The notes under the pieces: generated by a model
The model's database searches: none
What the model saw: only the letters and a program-made list of their open reading frames with translations
Told to the model about the DNA's origin: nothing
Program-made: the position numbers and the translations under genes
Assembly (NCBI RefSeq): GCF_964204645.1
Contig: NC_134026.1
Location: forward strand, 14,100,450 to 14,164,449
Reading direction: 5' to 3'
Source of the DNA: Tubulanus polymorphus
Lineage: Eukaryota > Nemertea > Palaeonemertea > Tubulaniformes > Tubulanidae
DNA length: 64,000 nt
Part shown: positions 34,020-43,700 of the stretch, piece after piece
Layout of the letters: the number at the start of each line of letters is the position of its first letter
Position numbering within the stretch: position 1 is the first letter of the stretch

Positions 34020-35940
34020 AAAAGCTAACAATGTGGGCGACAAAACCAAAAAAATTAATTGTCGCGGGCGATAAAACCAAAATAATCATTTGTCGCTGGC
34101 GATAAAACCAAAATATTGAATTGTCGCGGGCGACAAAACCAAAAAAAAATGAATTGTCACGGGCGATAAAACCAAAATCTTGATTTGTCGCGGGCGACAA
34201 AACCAAAATATTGAATTGTCGCGGGCGACAAAACCAAACTAATGAATTGTCGCGGGTGATAAAACCAAAATAATGAATTGTCGCTGGCGATAAAACCAAA
34301 ATATTGAATTGTCGCAGGCGATAAAACCAAAATATTGAATTGTCGCGGGCGACAAAACCAAGCTAATGAATTGTCGCGGGTGATAAAACCAAAATAATGA
34401 ATTGTCGCTGGCGATAAAACCAAAATATTGAATTGTCGCAGGCGATAAAACCAAAATATTGAATTGTTGCGTGGACAAAACCAAAATATTGGATTGTCGC
34501 GGGCGACAAAACCAAACTAATGAATTGTCGCAGGCGATAAAACCAAAATAATGAATTGTCGTGGGCGATAAAACCAAAATAATGAATTGTTGCTGGTGAT
34601 AAAACCAAAATATTGAATTGTCGCGGACGATAAAACCAAAATAATGAATTGTCGCGGGCGATAAAACCAAAATAATGAATTGTCGCGTGCGACAAAACCA
34701 AAATAATGAATTGTCGCGGGCGATAAAACCAAAATAATGAATTGTCGCGGGCGATAAAACCAAAATAATGAATTGTCACGGGCAACAAAACCAAACTAAT
34801 GAATTGTTGCGGGCGATAAAACCAAAATATTGAATTGTCGCAGGCGATAAAACCAAAATATTGAATTGTTGCGTGGACAAAACCAAAATATTGAATTGTC
34901 GCAGGCGATAAAACCGCGACATAAAAAAAAATTGTCGCAGGCGATAAAACCAAAATAATGAATTGTCGCGGGCGATAAAACCTAAATAATGAATTGTCGC
35001 GGGCGACAAAACCAAAATAATGTATTGTCGCGGGCGATAAAACCAAAATAATGAATTGTCGCTGGTGATAAAACCAAAATATTGAATTGTCGCAGGCGAT
35101 AAAACCAAAATATTGAAGTGTCGTAGGCGATAAAACCGCGACAAAAAAAAAATTGTCGCAGGCGATAAAACCAAAATAATGAATTGTCGCGTGCTACAAA
35201 ACCAAAATAATGAACTGTCGCGGGCGATAAAACCAAAATAATGAATTGTCGCGGGCGATAAAACCAAAATAATGAATTGTCCCGGGCGACAAAACCAAAA
35301 TATTGAATTGTTGCGGGCGACAAAACCAAACTAATGAATTGTTGCGGGCGATAAAACCAAAATAATGAATTGTCACTGGCGATAAAACCAAAATATTGAA
35401 TTGTCGCAGGCTATAAAACCGCGACAAAAAAAAAATTGTCGAGGGCGATAAAACCAAAATAATGAATTGTCGCGTGCGACAACACCAAAATAATGAATTG
35501 TCGCGGGCGATAAAACCAAAATAATGAATTGTCGCGGGCGACAAAACCAAAATAATGTATTGTCGCGGGCGATAAAACCAAAATAATGAATTGTCGCTGG
35601 TGATAAAACCAAAATATTGAATTGTCGCAGGCGATAAAACCAAAATATTGAAGTGTCGTAGGCGATAAAACCGCGACAAAAAAAAAAATTGTCGCAGGCG
35701 ATAAAACCAAAATAATGAATTGTCGCGTGCTACAAAACCAAAATAATGAACTGTCGCGGGCGATAAAACCAAAATAATGAATTGTCGCGGGCGATAAAAC
35801 CAAAATAATGAATTGTCCCGGGCTACAAAACCAAAATATTGAATTGTCGCGGGCGACAAAACCAAACTAATGAATTGTTGCGGGCGATAAAACCAAAATA
35901 ATGAATTACTGGCGATAAAACCAAAATATTGAATTGGCCT
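34020..35940. repeat. 31-bp minisatellite array, copy A (about 60 units)
   Basis: The unit is GATAAAACC-AAAATAATGAATTGTCGCGGGC with point variants. Some units carry an inserted CGCGACAAAAAAAAAATTGTCG. Because 31 is not a multiple of three and the complementary strand lacks stops in the consensus, all three minus-strand frames stay open for long stretches. These frames are by-products, not genes. Confidence 0.9.
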
Positions 35941-35999
35941 ATGTATATGCGTAGGCCTAACATCCGGACAGATTGGTCGTAGGCCTATTGAATAACAAC

Positions 36000-36660
36000 C
36001 CACCTAAATATCGTAAATTTTGTTTTGAAGTTCAATCCAATGAGTCCGTTAATAAAGGCAACAATTATACTGTGTTTTAGTATAGCTCAGTACCGGTAGG
36101 CCTAAAGCCGCGTAAAACTCGATAAACACTTCAAGCGACACAGCGAACGATCTTCTTTCCCCCACAGCGAACGCTTACTCCGAATGTCAAGTGTGAGTCC
36201 AGCATACGGAAAGGAGTGTGTTATATACTTGTTTTTAGTAAATACCTTCTGCATTTGACAATGATCGGTATGTACTGTAGGAAATATAGAGTATTGATGG
36301 TATTGGTATAGAGTTTGTAGCCCGCGGTCGAATAAAGTAATATATATTTTATTTTGATACCTCGTCGACATAACAGCTTTTCTCCGCTATATCTCTTCGG
36401 CGTGTTTGGTTTAGGCCTACGATTCCCCGGTACACTAAAGATATATCTTAGTAAATACACGGTTAATTCGGTAAAGAAAAATAGGTATTGTTAAACTAAC
36501 TCCTTGAAACCCGCAGCCAAATCACTAGTAGTAATAAATTAATTTCTACTCGATTTGATTCTCATGATGAGGAGAAACTCGCAGCTGATCCCCGGAACGA
36601 CGATGTACTAACACACGTCGATTCGTCGATGTTTACGGCTCGACAGAGCTTTGGAAGAAA
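36000..36660. repeat. Unique block of the hairpin-ended transposon, copy A
   Basis: The sequence from about 36,100 to 36,650 is found inverted in copy B at about 54,960-55,500 (shared GACAATGATCGGTATGTACT, TTTTCTCCGCTATATCTCTT and others). No gene was recognised. Confidence 0.7.
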
Positions 36661-36689
36661 ATAATAATAATAATAATCACGCGGATATC

Positions 36690-36722
36690 AATAGGGTTTT
36701 CTGTGAAATAACAGAAAACCCT
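36690..36722. repeat. Terminal hairpin of copy A
   Basis: AGGGTTTTCTG and CAGAAAACCCT flank a TGAAATAA loop. The same hairpin occurs three times in tandem at the end of copy B. Confidence 0.85.
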
Positions 36723-38076
36723 AAATATAATATTCCTCCTTTAACAATTCCTATACAAGTTAAAGCTAATTTAGTATTTTCATGTAATTTATTGTCATTA
36801 TCAGTTTTAATTATATCATGTTGAATATTATCAGTTTTAATATTTTCTGTAGTATTATAATCTTTTATTTTAGAATCATTATTTAATTTATTATTCTTAG
36901 TTTTAGTTTCTGTTGATTGAATATGTTTTTTATTTTTTTCTCCTTCCATTAATTTTGGAGCAGTTATAATCTTTTTATTTATATCATTTAATCCAAATGA
37001 ATTATTTATTGTTGCAGTTTTAATTAGATTATTGTAACCAATTATATTTCCCATCTTTAATACTAAATCATTAGAAATAATTAATAGATTAGGGCCTATA
37101 CAATAATTTAATCTAATATGTGATTTATCTAAATAATTTTGATATCTTACAATGTTTTCTGGAATCGATCTATTTTTATCATTATGTATGGAATCTTCAA
37201 ATAAAACTTTAAATTGTTTTTGTGTATCGAATGATGTATTCAAATTTCCAATTATCGGTGATCTTGTTTCAACTTGTGATCCTAGAATACATATCAAATA
37301 AGTTCTAATAGATTGATTTATTCTTTGTATACCTGATTTTGTAAAACCTTCATTATTTTCTAAAATGAAATAAACCCAACCATTATTGTTTTCTTGTTTT
37401 AAATGATCATAAAATTTCGGTAATTTATTGAAATTTAATGTTTCTAAATCCTTTGTTTCTATTTTACCATAACCTAATTTATTATTATAGATATTATAAA
37501 AACTATTAGATGGTATGGGAAGTGCACAATATTCTGCAATCTTTTTAGGGCAAGGAAGTGATCTTATTGTTCCAATTTTTGTTCTAAAATCAGAATTATT
37601 TATATCTATATTAAATTCATTACAAATTTTATTATCTAATTCTTTAAAATACCAAGATCCTGGTAAAGCGCACTCTAATTCATTTAATATTATTCTGATT
37701 TGAAAGTATGTATGAAATCTAAATAAACTTTGAATTAATTTATATTTAGAATTATTCAAATGATCATTCCAACTAATTCCACAACCTGTTGTTGCACAAT
37801 AAACAGCAAAATTTAATTGGTTCTGCCAATACTTCATATTAGATTTTAATAACCATTGTTTTTCATCTTTCAATTTTTTAATGAAATTAAATATACATGA
37901 AATATATTTTCCATCTTTGCATTAAAATTATTAGTTTCAGTAACATATATTTCTAAATTAGTTAATGAATCTAAAACTTCATTTCTATATGTAATATCTT
38001 TATTAAAATCTATTGCTGGAATATTATATTTAATTGATTTATTATATTGGAAAGCTTTTGGAAAACTATCTACCAT
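36723..38076 (-). pseudogene. Conserved viral-element protein of about 450 codons, one frameshift and a clipped C-terminus
   Basis: The frame from the ATG at 38,076 (68 aa) has the start motif. The next frame (from 37,873, about 380 aa of true sequence) has none but stays open upstream, so a single base change near 37,915 probably splits one gene. Conserved-looking blocks include NFAVYCATTGCGISWNDHL, FRFHTYFQIRIIL, NELECALPGSW and INQSIRTYLICILGSQVETR. I know this pattern from related integrated elements of animals, but no function is established. Copy A of the transposon replaces only the last three residues: the target duplication restores a stop just past the junction. Apparent residues downstream of 36,723 come from the transposon hairpin. 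Confidence 0.6.
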
Positions 38077-38094
38077 TTATTTAATAAAAAAATT
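38077..38094 (-). promoter_or_regulatory. Viral-element start motif
   Basis: Minus strand: AATTTTTTTATTAAATAA immediately before the ATG at 38,076. The stop codon of the upstream gene (38,093) lies inside the motif. Confidence 0.65.
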
Positions 38095-38530
38095 AATAAT
38101 TTATTAATTCTTTTAATAATTTATCTTGTTCTTCAACTGTTATATGACCATTTAAACTTATTATATAATCTAGTGTATTCTTTAATTTATTAATTTCTTT
38201 TATATTAGTTTTAATTTTTTCTTTATTACTTTTTATATTTAATTTTGAACTTATACCGGTTAAAACACTTGAACTTAATCCTAACACACCAATTGATATA
38301 GCTAAAGGTCTTAATGGACTGAATATTGCTAGAAATGTTATTACAGAACTAATTGTAACCGAACCACTTATAATCAAATAATATATAATTTTACTTTTTA
38401 GATATTTTTTCTTTTTAACTTTCAAGTCACTTTCAAATTCTAATATTTGTTTTTCTAAATATATTTTTAATTTAGTTTTATTTATATCATGAGGAATGAT
38501 ATCAATATTATCATCAACTTTATCTTCCAT
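38093..38530 (-). CDS. Two-pass membrane protein of the viral element (145 aa)
   Basis: Intact frame with a strong start motif. The N-terminal 45 residues are charged and probably helical. Two hydrophobic segments follow (about 50-70, IYYLIISGSVTISSVITFLA, and 76-96). A Lys-rich coiled tail completes it. No family was recognised. It is one of three adjacent small membrane-protein genes, which suggests an inner membrane or membrane-modifying function for the particle, but that is inference. Confidence 0.65.
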   Translation of the reverse strand: MEDKVDDNIDIIPHDINKTKLKIYLEKQILEFESDLKVKKKKYLKSKIIYYLIISGSVTISSVITFLAIFSPLRPLAISIGVLGLSSSVLTGISSKLNIKSNKEKIKTNIKEINKLKNTLDYIISLNGHITVEEQDKLLKELINY

Positions 38531-38550
38531 TTATTTAACAAAAAAATTAC
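38531..38550 (-). promoter_or_regulatory. Viral-element start motif
   Basis: Minus strand: TAATTTTTTTGTTAAATAA before the ATG at 38,530, the best example of the shared motif. Confidence 0.7.
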
Positions 38551-38972
38551 TAATTAGTAAACTTATAAGGAACAAATATAACAATAACTGTTCCACCTAA
38601 AATCCAAATTATTTCATATTTCTGTTGTTCTTTACTCGGGGTATAATAATCTGATAATTTAGGTTTGTATAGATGTAATTTTTCTTTATTGGTTACCGCG
38701 TTATATAAACTCATTGCATCATCAACTGATTGAAAATCTCTATGTGAAATCTTCTGATCATATAATTCTTTGTTAATATAATCCATATAGTTTTGCCTCT
38801 TTTCTCTATATTCTTCTGCAGCTTTATTATATTTCTCTAACGCTAAGTTATGTCTTCTTTGTTCTCCTAATGAACTATTTTTATCAATATGTTTAAATAA
38901 ATAACCACCACCAGTAAATGCTAAAGCGTTAACAATTGCCGATCCTATAATAGTTATAATTGCAGAAGCCAT
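38550..38972 (-). CDS. Membrane protein of the viral element (140 aa)
   Basis: Intact frame. A hydrophobic Gly/Ala-rich N-terminus (about residues 3-26, with AFTGGGYLF) is followed by a charged helical middle (LALEKYNKAAEEYREKRQNY). A C-terminal hydrophobic segment follows (about 120-135, IIWILGGTVIVIFV). Two membrane segments with a coiled middle are predicted by eye. The start motif is strong. The function is unknown. Confidence 0.65.
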   Translation of the reverse strand: MASAIITIIGSAIVNALAFTGGGYLFKHIDKNSSLGEQRRHNLALEKYNKAAEEYREKRQNYMDYINKELYDQKISHRDFQSVDDAMSLYNAVTNKEKLHLYKPKLSDYYTPSKEQQKYEIIWILGGTVIVIFVPYKFTN

Positions 38973-38990
38973 TTATTTAGCAAAAAAATT
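38973..38990 (-). promoter_or_regulatory. Viral-element start motif
   Basis: Minus strand: AATTTTTTTGCTAAATAA directly before the ATG at 38,972. Confidence 0.65.
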
Positions 38991-38996
38991 ATGCAT

Positions 38997-39218
38997 TTAT
39001 ATGGGAGGAATATATTTTTGTTTTTCCAAATAATCAATAGTTAAATTAGATAAAGTAACTGCTAACGTTAATTTTAAGATATCATTTATATCAAATCTAT
39101 CAACATTAACACTTCCCATTTTAAATACTTTTTTTAATATCATTGAATAACCAACAGTTCCAACTGATAGTAATGCTCCATTATATGATCCAGTTATTAT
39201 CCACTTATTATCACTCAT
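38997..39218 (-). CDS. Small membrane protein of the viral element (73 aa)
   Basis: Intact frame. A weakly hydrophobic segment (about 12-30, GALLSVGTVGYSMILKKVF) and a second one (about 45-60, ILKLTLAVTLSNL) are visible, ending DYLEKQKYIPPI. Preceded by the T-run/TAAATAAATG motif. The function is unknown. Confidence 0.6.
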   Translation of the reverse strand: MSDNKWIITGSYNGALLSVGTVGYSMILKKVFKMGSVNVDRFDINDILKLTLAVTLSNLTIDYLEKQKYIPPI

Positions 39219-39574
39219 TTATTTATCAAAAAATTACTATCTTCAAAATATTTAGTTATCTTAGTTATAATTATTTCAACATTTATTTCATTACTAGTTT
39301 CATTTGTATATATTTCAATTATTATTTTTTTAATATCATCGATGATAAAATCTTCATCTAATTCATAAAATCTTAAAGATCCTCTAATCAAATAAGTAAT
39401 CTTTTCTACATTTAAAGTTTCTTTATCTATTGTAGTTTCATACTCAAATGTTGTTTCATTAGAAAATGTAATATTTTTGATATGTGTTATTACATCATTA
39501 ATGTTAAATTTCATTTCTTTCTCACGTTTAAAATCAAATCCAAAACATATACTCGGTCCAACAGTTATATTCAT
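39215..39574 (-). CDS. Viral-element protein of unknown function (119 aa)
   Basis: Intact frame overlapping the upstream frame by an ATGA. It has no membrane segment; it is rich in Thr/Glu/Ile with alternating beta-like pattern. Its 3' end overlaps the start codon of the 73-aa gene. Preceded by AATTTTTGATATATAAATG. Confidence 0.55.
   Translation of the reverse strand: MNITVGPSICFGFDFKREKEMKFNINDVITHIKNITFSNETTFEYETTIDKETLNVEKITYLIRGSLRFYELDEDFIIDDIKKIIIEIYTNETSNEINVEIIITKITKYFEDSNFLINK
39219..39235 (-). promoter_or_regulatory. Viral-element start motif
   Basis: Minus strand: AATTTTTTGATAAATAA before the ATG at 39,218, located within the 3' end of the 119-aa gene. Confidence 0.6.
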
Positions 39575-39759
39575 TTATATATCAAAAATTGCTCTTTACA
39601 TCTTATAATTAATTCATAAATTACAGGAAAGTTATTTAAATCAATTAAGTATCCATTATGATTTCTTACTTCTAATGTAAAATTATGAAATTTAGGAATG
39701 CAAGGTTTAAAATCACATTCTGTTAAATTATAATTTATTTGAGTTCCAAATTGTTTCAC
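39571..39759 (-). pseudogene. Small viral-element frame without an ATG (62 codons)
   Basis: The open frame runs from a GTG at 39,759 to a TGA overlapping the next ATG. The natural ATG at this place is followed by TGA and instead closes the capsid-protein frame, so a 2-base insertion probably disrupted the start. Beta-rich residues with NFTLEVRNHNGYLIDLNN. No family was recognised. Confidence 0.4.
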
Positions 39760-40343
39760 ATTTTTAGCGGTAAAATATTTAGTATACTAGAACTACAAAT
39801 TGTTTCTTTAGTTGCTTCGAAAGTTTTTGTAGGATCGATTAAATTGCAATAAATATAAAAGTGTGTAAAAGGTATTATATTTGAGATGCCTTCTGCGTTT
39901 CCAGTAACTGTAAGCGGTTTAATTCCTAACATTTTAGCCAGTGGTTTGTTTACCATAAATTTATGTTTTTCATTAGATATCTTTATTCTTATTTTATTAG
40001 TACTATCAATTTTTTTAAATTTAATTTCAAATACAGAAGTGCCCCCGATTTTCAACCGAGCTCTTCTATTAATTTCTTGCGCTAATGATTCTAAATTATA
40101 TAATCCTGGTTTTAAAAATGTATGAAACCATTTATCTTTATTTCTCATATAAATCATAAACCCTCTATGTTCAAAAGTTTTATCCAATATATTATAAAAA
40201 GAATTACATAAACTTATATTTACTAATTTTAAATCAACACAATTCTTAAATTCCCTATCTAATTGAACTAGTAAATTATGAGATTTATAATTTGTAAGTT
40301 TTCTTGAATCAACAAATATTCTGTATTCTTTTAATTCTACCAT
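39756..40343 (-). CDS. Penton-like minor capsid protein
   Basis: Intact 195-aa protein. It begins with RIFVDSRKLTNYKSHNLLVQ, then LKLVNISLCNSFYNI and later KPGLYNLESLAQEINRR. This order (an I/V-DSR start, a short beta-strand block ending in N-S-F-Y-N-I, and a PGxYxxxxLxxEI helix) is characteristic of the single-jelly-roll minor capsid proteins of Polinton-type elements. These form the pentameric vertices. The size fits. It pairs with the major capsid protein at 29,254-30,498. The start motif here is weaker (TAAAATAAATG). Confidence 0.7.
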   Translation of the reverse strand: MVELKEYRIFVDSRKLTNYKSHNLLVQLDREFKNCVDLKLVNISLCNSFYNILDKTFEHRGFMIYMRNKDKWFHTFLKPGLYNLESLAQEINRRARLKIGGTSVFEIKFKKIDSTNKIRIKISNEKHKFMVNKPLAKMLGIKPLTVTGNAEGISNIIPFTHFYIYCNLIDPTKTFEATKETICSSSILNILPLKM

Positions 40344-40360
40344 TTATTTTACATATTTTC

Positions 40361-40714
40361 TTATTCGAAATCTATTTCATGGTGACCTTTTTCATTCTTA
40401 CCTTTGTATACGAAATAGAAATCTCCAGAACATAATTCTTCTAGATCATCACTTGATAATCTATGAAATCTATCTGGTAAATATGTTCTGAATTTATATG
40501 TATTTCCTTTTAATCCTTCATATTCTAAGTGTATAACTAATTTATCTCCATATTTGTTAGTAACTGTATCAATATTTGTAATTAGATATTTCTTATGGAT
40601 TATTAATTCTTTTAACTTCTTAAATTTATAATCTACTGATTTGACATTTGAAGTATCTTTTATTCTATCTAAAAATAATTTGTTGTTCTCACTGTGCGCT
40701 TGTTTACTCTCCAT
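40361..40714 (-). CDS. Small conserved viral-element protein (117 aa)
   Basis: Intact frame directly behind the polymerase gene. The function is unknown. It is paralogous to the 108-aa protein at 24,870-25,196, sharing YLPDRFHRLSSDDLEEL-type and YKGKNEKGHHEIDF-type blocks. Its start region is almost identical to the start region of an unrelated HNH gene in the second element copy (60,094-60,126). The slot behind the polymerase thus seems to hold different genes in different copies. Confidence 0.65.
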   Translation of the reverse strand: MESKQAHSENNKLFLDRIKDTSNVKSVDYKFKKLKELIIHKKYLITNIDTVTNKYGDKLVIHLEYEGLKGNTYKFRTYLPDRFHRLSSDDLEELCSGDFYFVYKGKNEKGHHEIDFE

Positions 40715-40746
40715 TTATAATACATATTTTTATTAAAATTTGATTA
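40715..40746 (-). promoter_or_regulatory. Start region conserved between two element copies
   Basis: The minus-strand sequence TTTTAATAAAAATATGTATT followed by ATAAATG is the same, base for base, at 60,103-60,129 in front of a different gene. It overlaps the polymerase stop codon. Confidence 0.65.
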
Positions 40747-43700
40747 ACACGTTAGAATTCTTTTCATTATATCGTTCTCTTTTGTTTCTTCTCTTTTAAA
40801 TTTTAAGTATTCATCTAAATTACAACCATAAGCAACTGTATGAATTCCATCATCTAAAATATATCTTTTATCATCAAATGGGTTTAGACTAATCTTTTCA
40901 ATTTCTTCTATAAACATTTCATGATCTTCAGATCTTAAACATTTCATCTTATGTTTTCTAACTTCTTCATTGAATATACAATTGATGTAATCTTTGAAAT
41001 GAATATTCTTTTCTACTACACTTTTGGTTATTCCTTTTAACTTTTTAGCTTCATGTTCTTTAGTTTTATATGAATACATTTTAGATCTAATACCGATGAA
41101 TTCAATCATTTCTTCGCCACCTAATTCATCTTTGAATTTACCGGGAACTTTTTTATTATCATTGTAAACAATTCATGATTTTTAGGATAATTACTGAAAT
41201 CAAAATGATGTTTTAATGTTTTTAAATCATCAGTTATGTTATTAGTTTTTATCTTTAATATGTCAGTATCAAAATATAATATTTCTATATGTTTTTCTCC
41301 AAAAAGTGGTTGTAATACATTATAATAGAATTCATACATTAGTAATTTTGATAATTCTAAAACTGAAGCGCCAAGATTGGTTTATTAAATTTCATTGATG
41401 TTCTTCTCATCTTAACTGCAGCTAAATTTTCATCAAATATTCTGTTACCAATGAACTTAGGATATGTTTGTAAATGTCTAATTCTTTTACCATAACTGAC
41501 TAAAGAAATATCATTTCTATTTCTAATATTTTCACAAGTCTTACCATAGAATGCATTATTCATTAACTTGAAGAAATCTTTCTCGAAATCAGTTTTAGCT
41601 TCAGTTCTCTGTTTGGTGTTAAAATCTATATATTTTTCTAACCATTTAGATTGACTGAATGAAATATATCTATGTACTTTTTTTAGAATCATTCCTTGAT
41701 TCAAATAAAACTTCAACATTCTATAATGTACTACATAATTATATTTATCTTCTTGAGTTACCATTAACTTTTCTGTATGAATATGATTTTCGGGTTTAAT
41801 TCTTTTTTGATAATTTGATAATTCTTCATGAGTTACAGTTTTATGTTCGGGACAGTAAGCTAGATTTCTAGATTTAAATTTAATATGTTCAGGATATTCT
41901 AAATCCACAACAAAGAAGTAACCAGTATCTGAATCATCTGCAATATCTAGGATTCTTTTCTTCCAATCAAATTTATCATTATTTTCATTCTGTAAAACTT
42001 CTGTTAATTCAAATTCTCCATAAGGTTGTGGTTCCATCATTGCCCAACCATACAAATTAATTGCATCTATATATAATAACTTATATCCAGGATTATCATT
42101 TACATTGAAATATCTATCACCTAATACACCTGAAACTCCTCCTCTAATAGATTTTTCAAACAATAGCAATTGATCTATATTTGTTAACAAATCCATTTTT
42201 ATATCTGTAAATTTTAATCCACAATCCCATGTTAAACCTGGACTTGAATAACAATGACAAGGATCAATGTTAAAATATTTTAGGTTTACATCTCTAAACC
42301 TTTCGAATATATCGGTTAATAATAATACATCTGATTTTAGATATAAATCTACTAATTGCCCATGATTTTTCATTCTAAAATGATTCCAAATATTCAATGT
42401 TCTATTATATACTTCATCCTTAACATATTCATTTTTTAATTCATCATAGAATTGTTCTTTTAATAATTCAGTTATGTTAAAATCATTATGATTTTTATAG
42501 AAAGAATATGGAATTGCGCCTTTATATCTCATTAATTTAAAATCATCATTATTTGGATAGTGTTGTTTTAATATTTTTAATTCATCATTAACTAATGATT
42601 TTGATAAGTTATCTAGTGAACTACCTAAAAATCTATATGAATCTAATAATCTTAGACACCCAAATTGGAATGATATATAATTCTCAGATGTTTTAGCTAA
42701 CATTTTAAATTTATAAGTTGGTATTTTATCTTTTGATCTATTTGAATTTAATCTTTCTATTTCATTATTAATTTCTTCTATTTTATGGCATAACTGTTTG
42801 ATAAATAAATGTGCATCATATCCTGATAGATTATGAAATATAACTGGAACAAAATTAATTTTCTTAGCTTGTAAGTTACAATTCTCATGTGCAGCGCCTC
42901 TAAACTCTCCATTCAAATGATCATGGTCTCTTACTTTTTTATCTTTATAATTAAATATCTTTTCACAATAATAACATTTATCTGCAAACGCAAATTCTTC
43001 TTTATCTTCTTCTGTCATTATAATTTCTATATTTTTATTTAACTTTTCATTAAATTTTATTTCATATTCAATTAATAAGTCACAAAAATGATTAATAACA
43101 TTTTCATTTCTATAATGATAATATTCACTTTCAATTAGTTCTGGATAATCAGATTTAATATATAACCCGAAAGCAGCAGCTGATTGATGAATCTTTTTAA
43201 TTGTATTTGTTTTTGGTGGTTCATCTGAAAAATCATTTTCATTAGAATTTAATTTCTTTCTTTTATAATATATTTCTTTTCTATCTTGATCAGTTAATTC
43301 TTTATTTAATGATTCAAAATCTCCATATATGACAAATGGTACTTTATTTTTGTAATCATATTTTTTGAATTCTAATATTCTATCATTTTAATTTGGTAAA
43401 ACTAATTTACAATAATCATGATTTTCACATAATTGTTTATGATTTAATAATGCACTTTCAGTTTTGAATTTATGTAAACATTTTCTACATAGATATATTT
43501 TATTATCAAAATCATTTTCTGATTTAAAAAATAAATCAATTCTTTTAATCCACATATAATGATTCTCATAATATAATATATCTATAACATCGTTTGAATC
43601 ATAATCTTTTGATAGGTATAAAGGTTCTAATGTATAATGTTTTATATTGTTACCTTTTGTATTTGGTAATTTGATTAAATCAAATACATTTATCTTTATA

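Larger units (their letters stand above)
32011..36722. mobile_element. 4.7-kb hairpin-ended transposon inserted into the viral element (copy A)
   Basis: The left end is AGCTGCAATGCAGCGATAAC. The right end is the hairpin AGGGTTTTCTG...CAGAAAACCCT beside an (AAT)n run. AAATAT flanks both sides (32,005-32,010 and 36,723-36,728) as a 6-bp target duplication. The same ends bound the 499-bp copy at 13,059-13,557. Inside are a reverse-transcriptase scrap, a 'GTTCGA' repeat zone, palindromic satellites, a 31-bp minisatellite and a unique 700-bp block also present at 55 kb. No transposase is encoded. Hairpin ends with internal minisatellites recall Helentron-associated (HINE) elements, but the 6-bp duplication does not fit them well, so the class is open. 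Confidence 0.75.

Noticed and set aside
34020-35940. CRISPR-like appearance of a regular array with 31-bp periodicity
   Set aside because: There are no unique spacers; units follow one another directly with point variation, in an animal genome.
34018-36003. Many overlapping open frames of 70-270 codons on the minus strand
   Set aside because: They are translations of the 31-bp minisatellite in all frames; the pattern is fully explained by unit length and composition.
32005-36728. Two different viral elements abutting at copy A
   Set aside because: The flanks rejoin exactly across the 6-bp duplication and preserve gene order and strand, so it is one element with an insertion.
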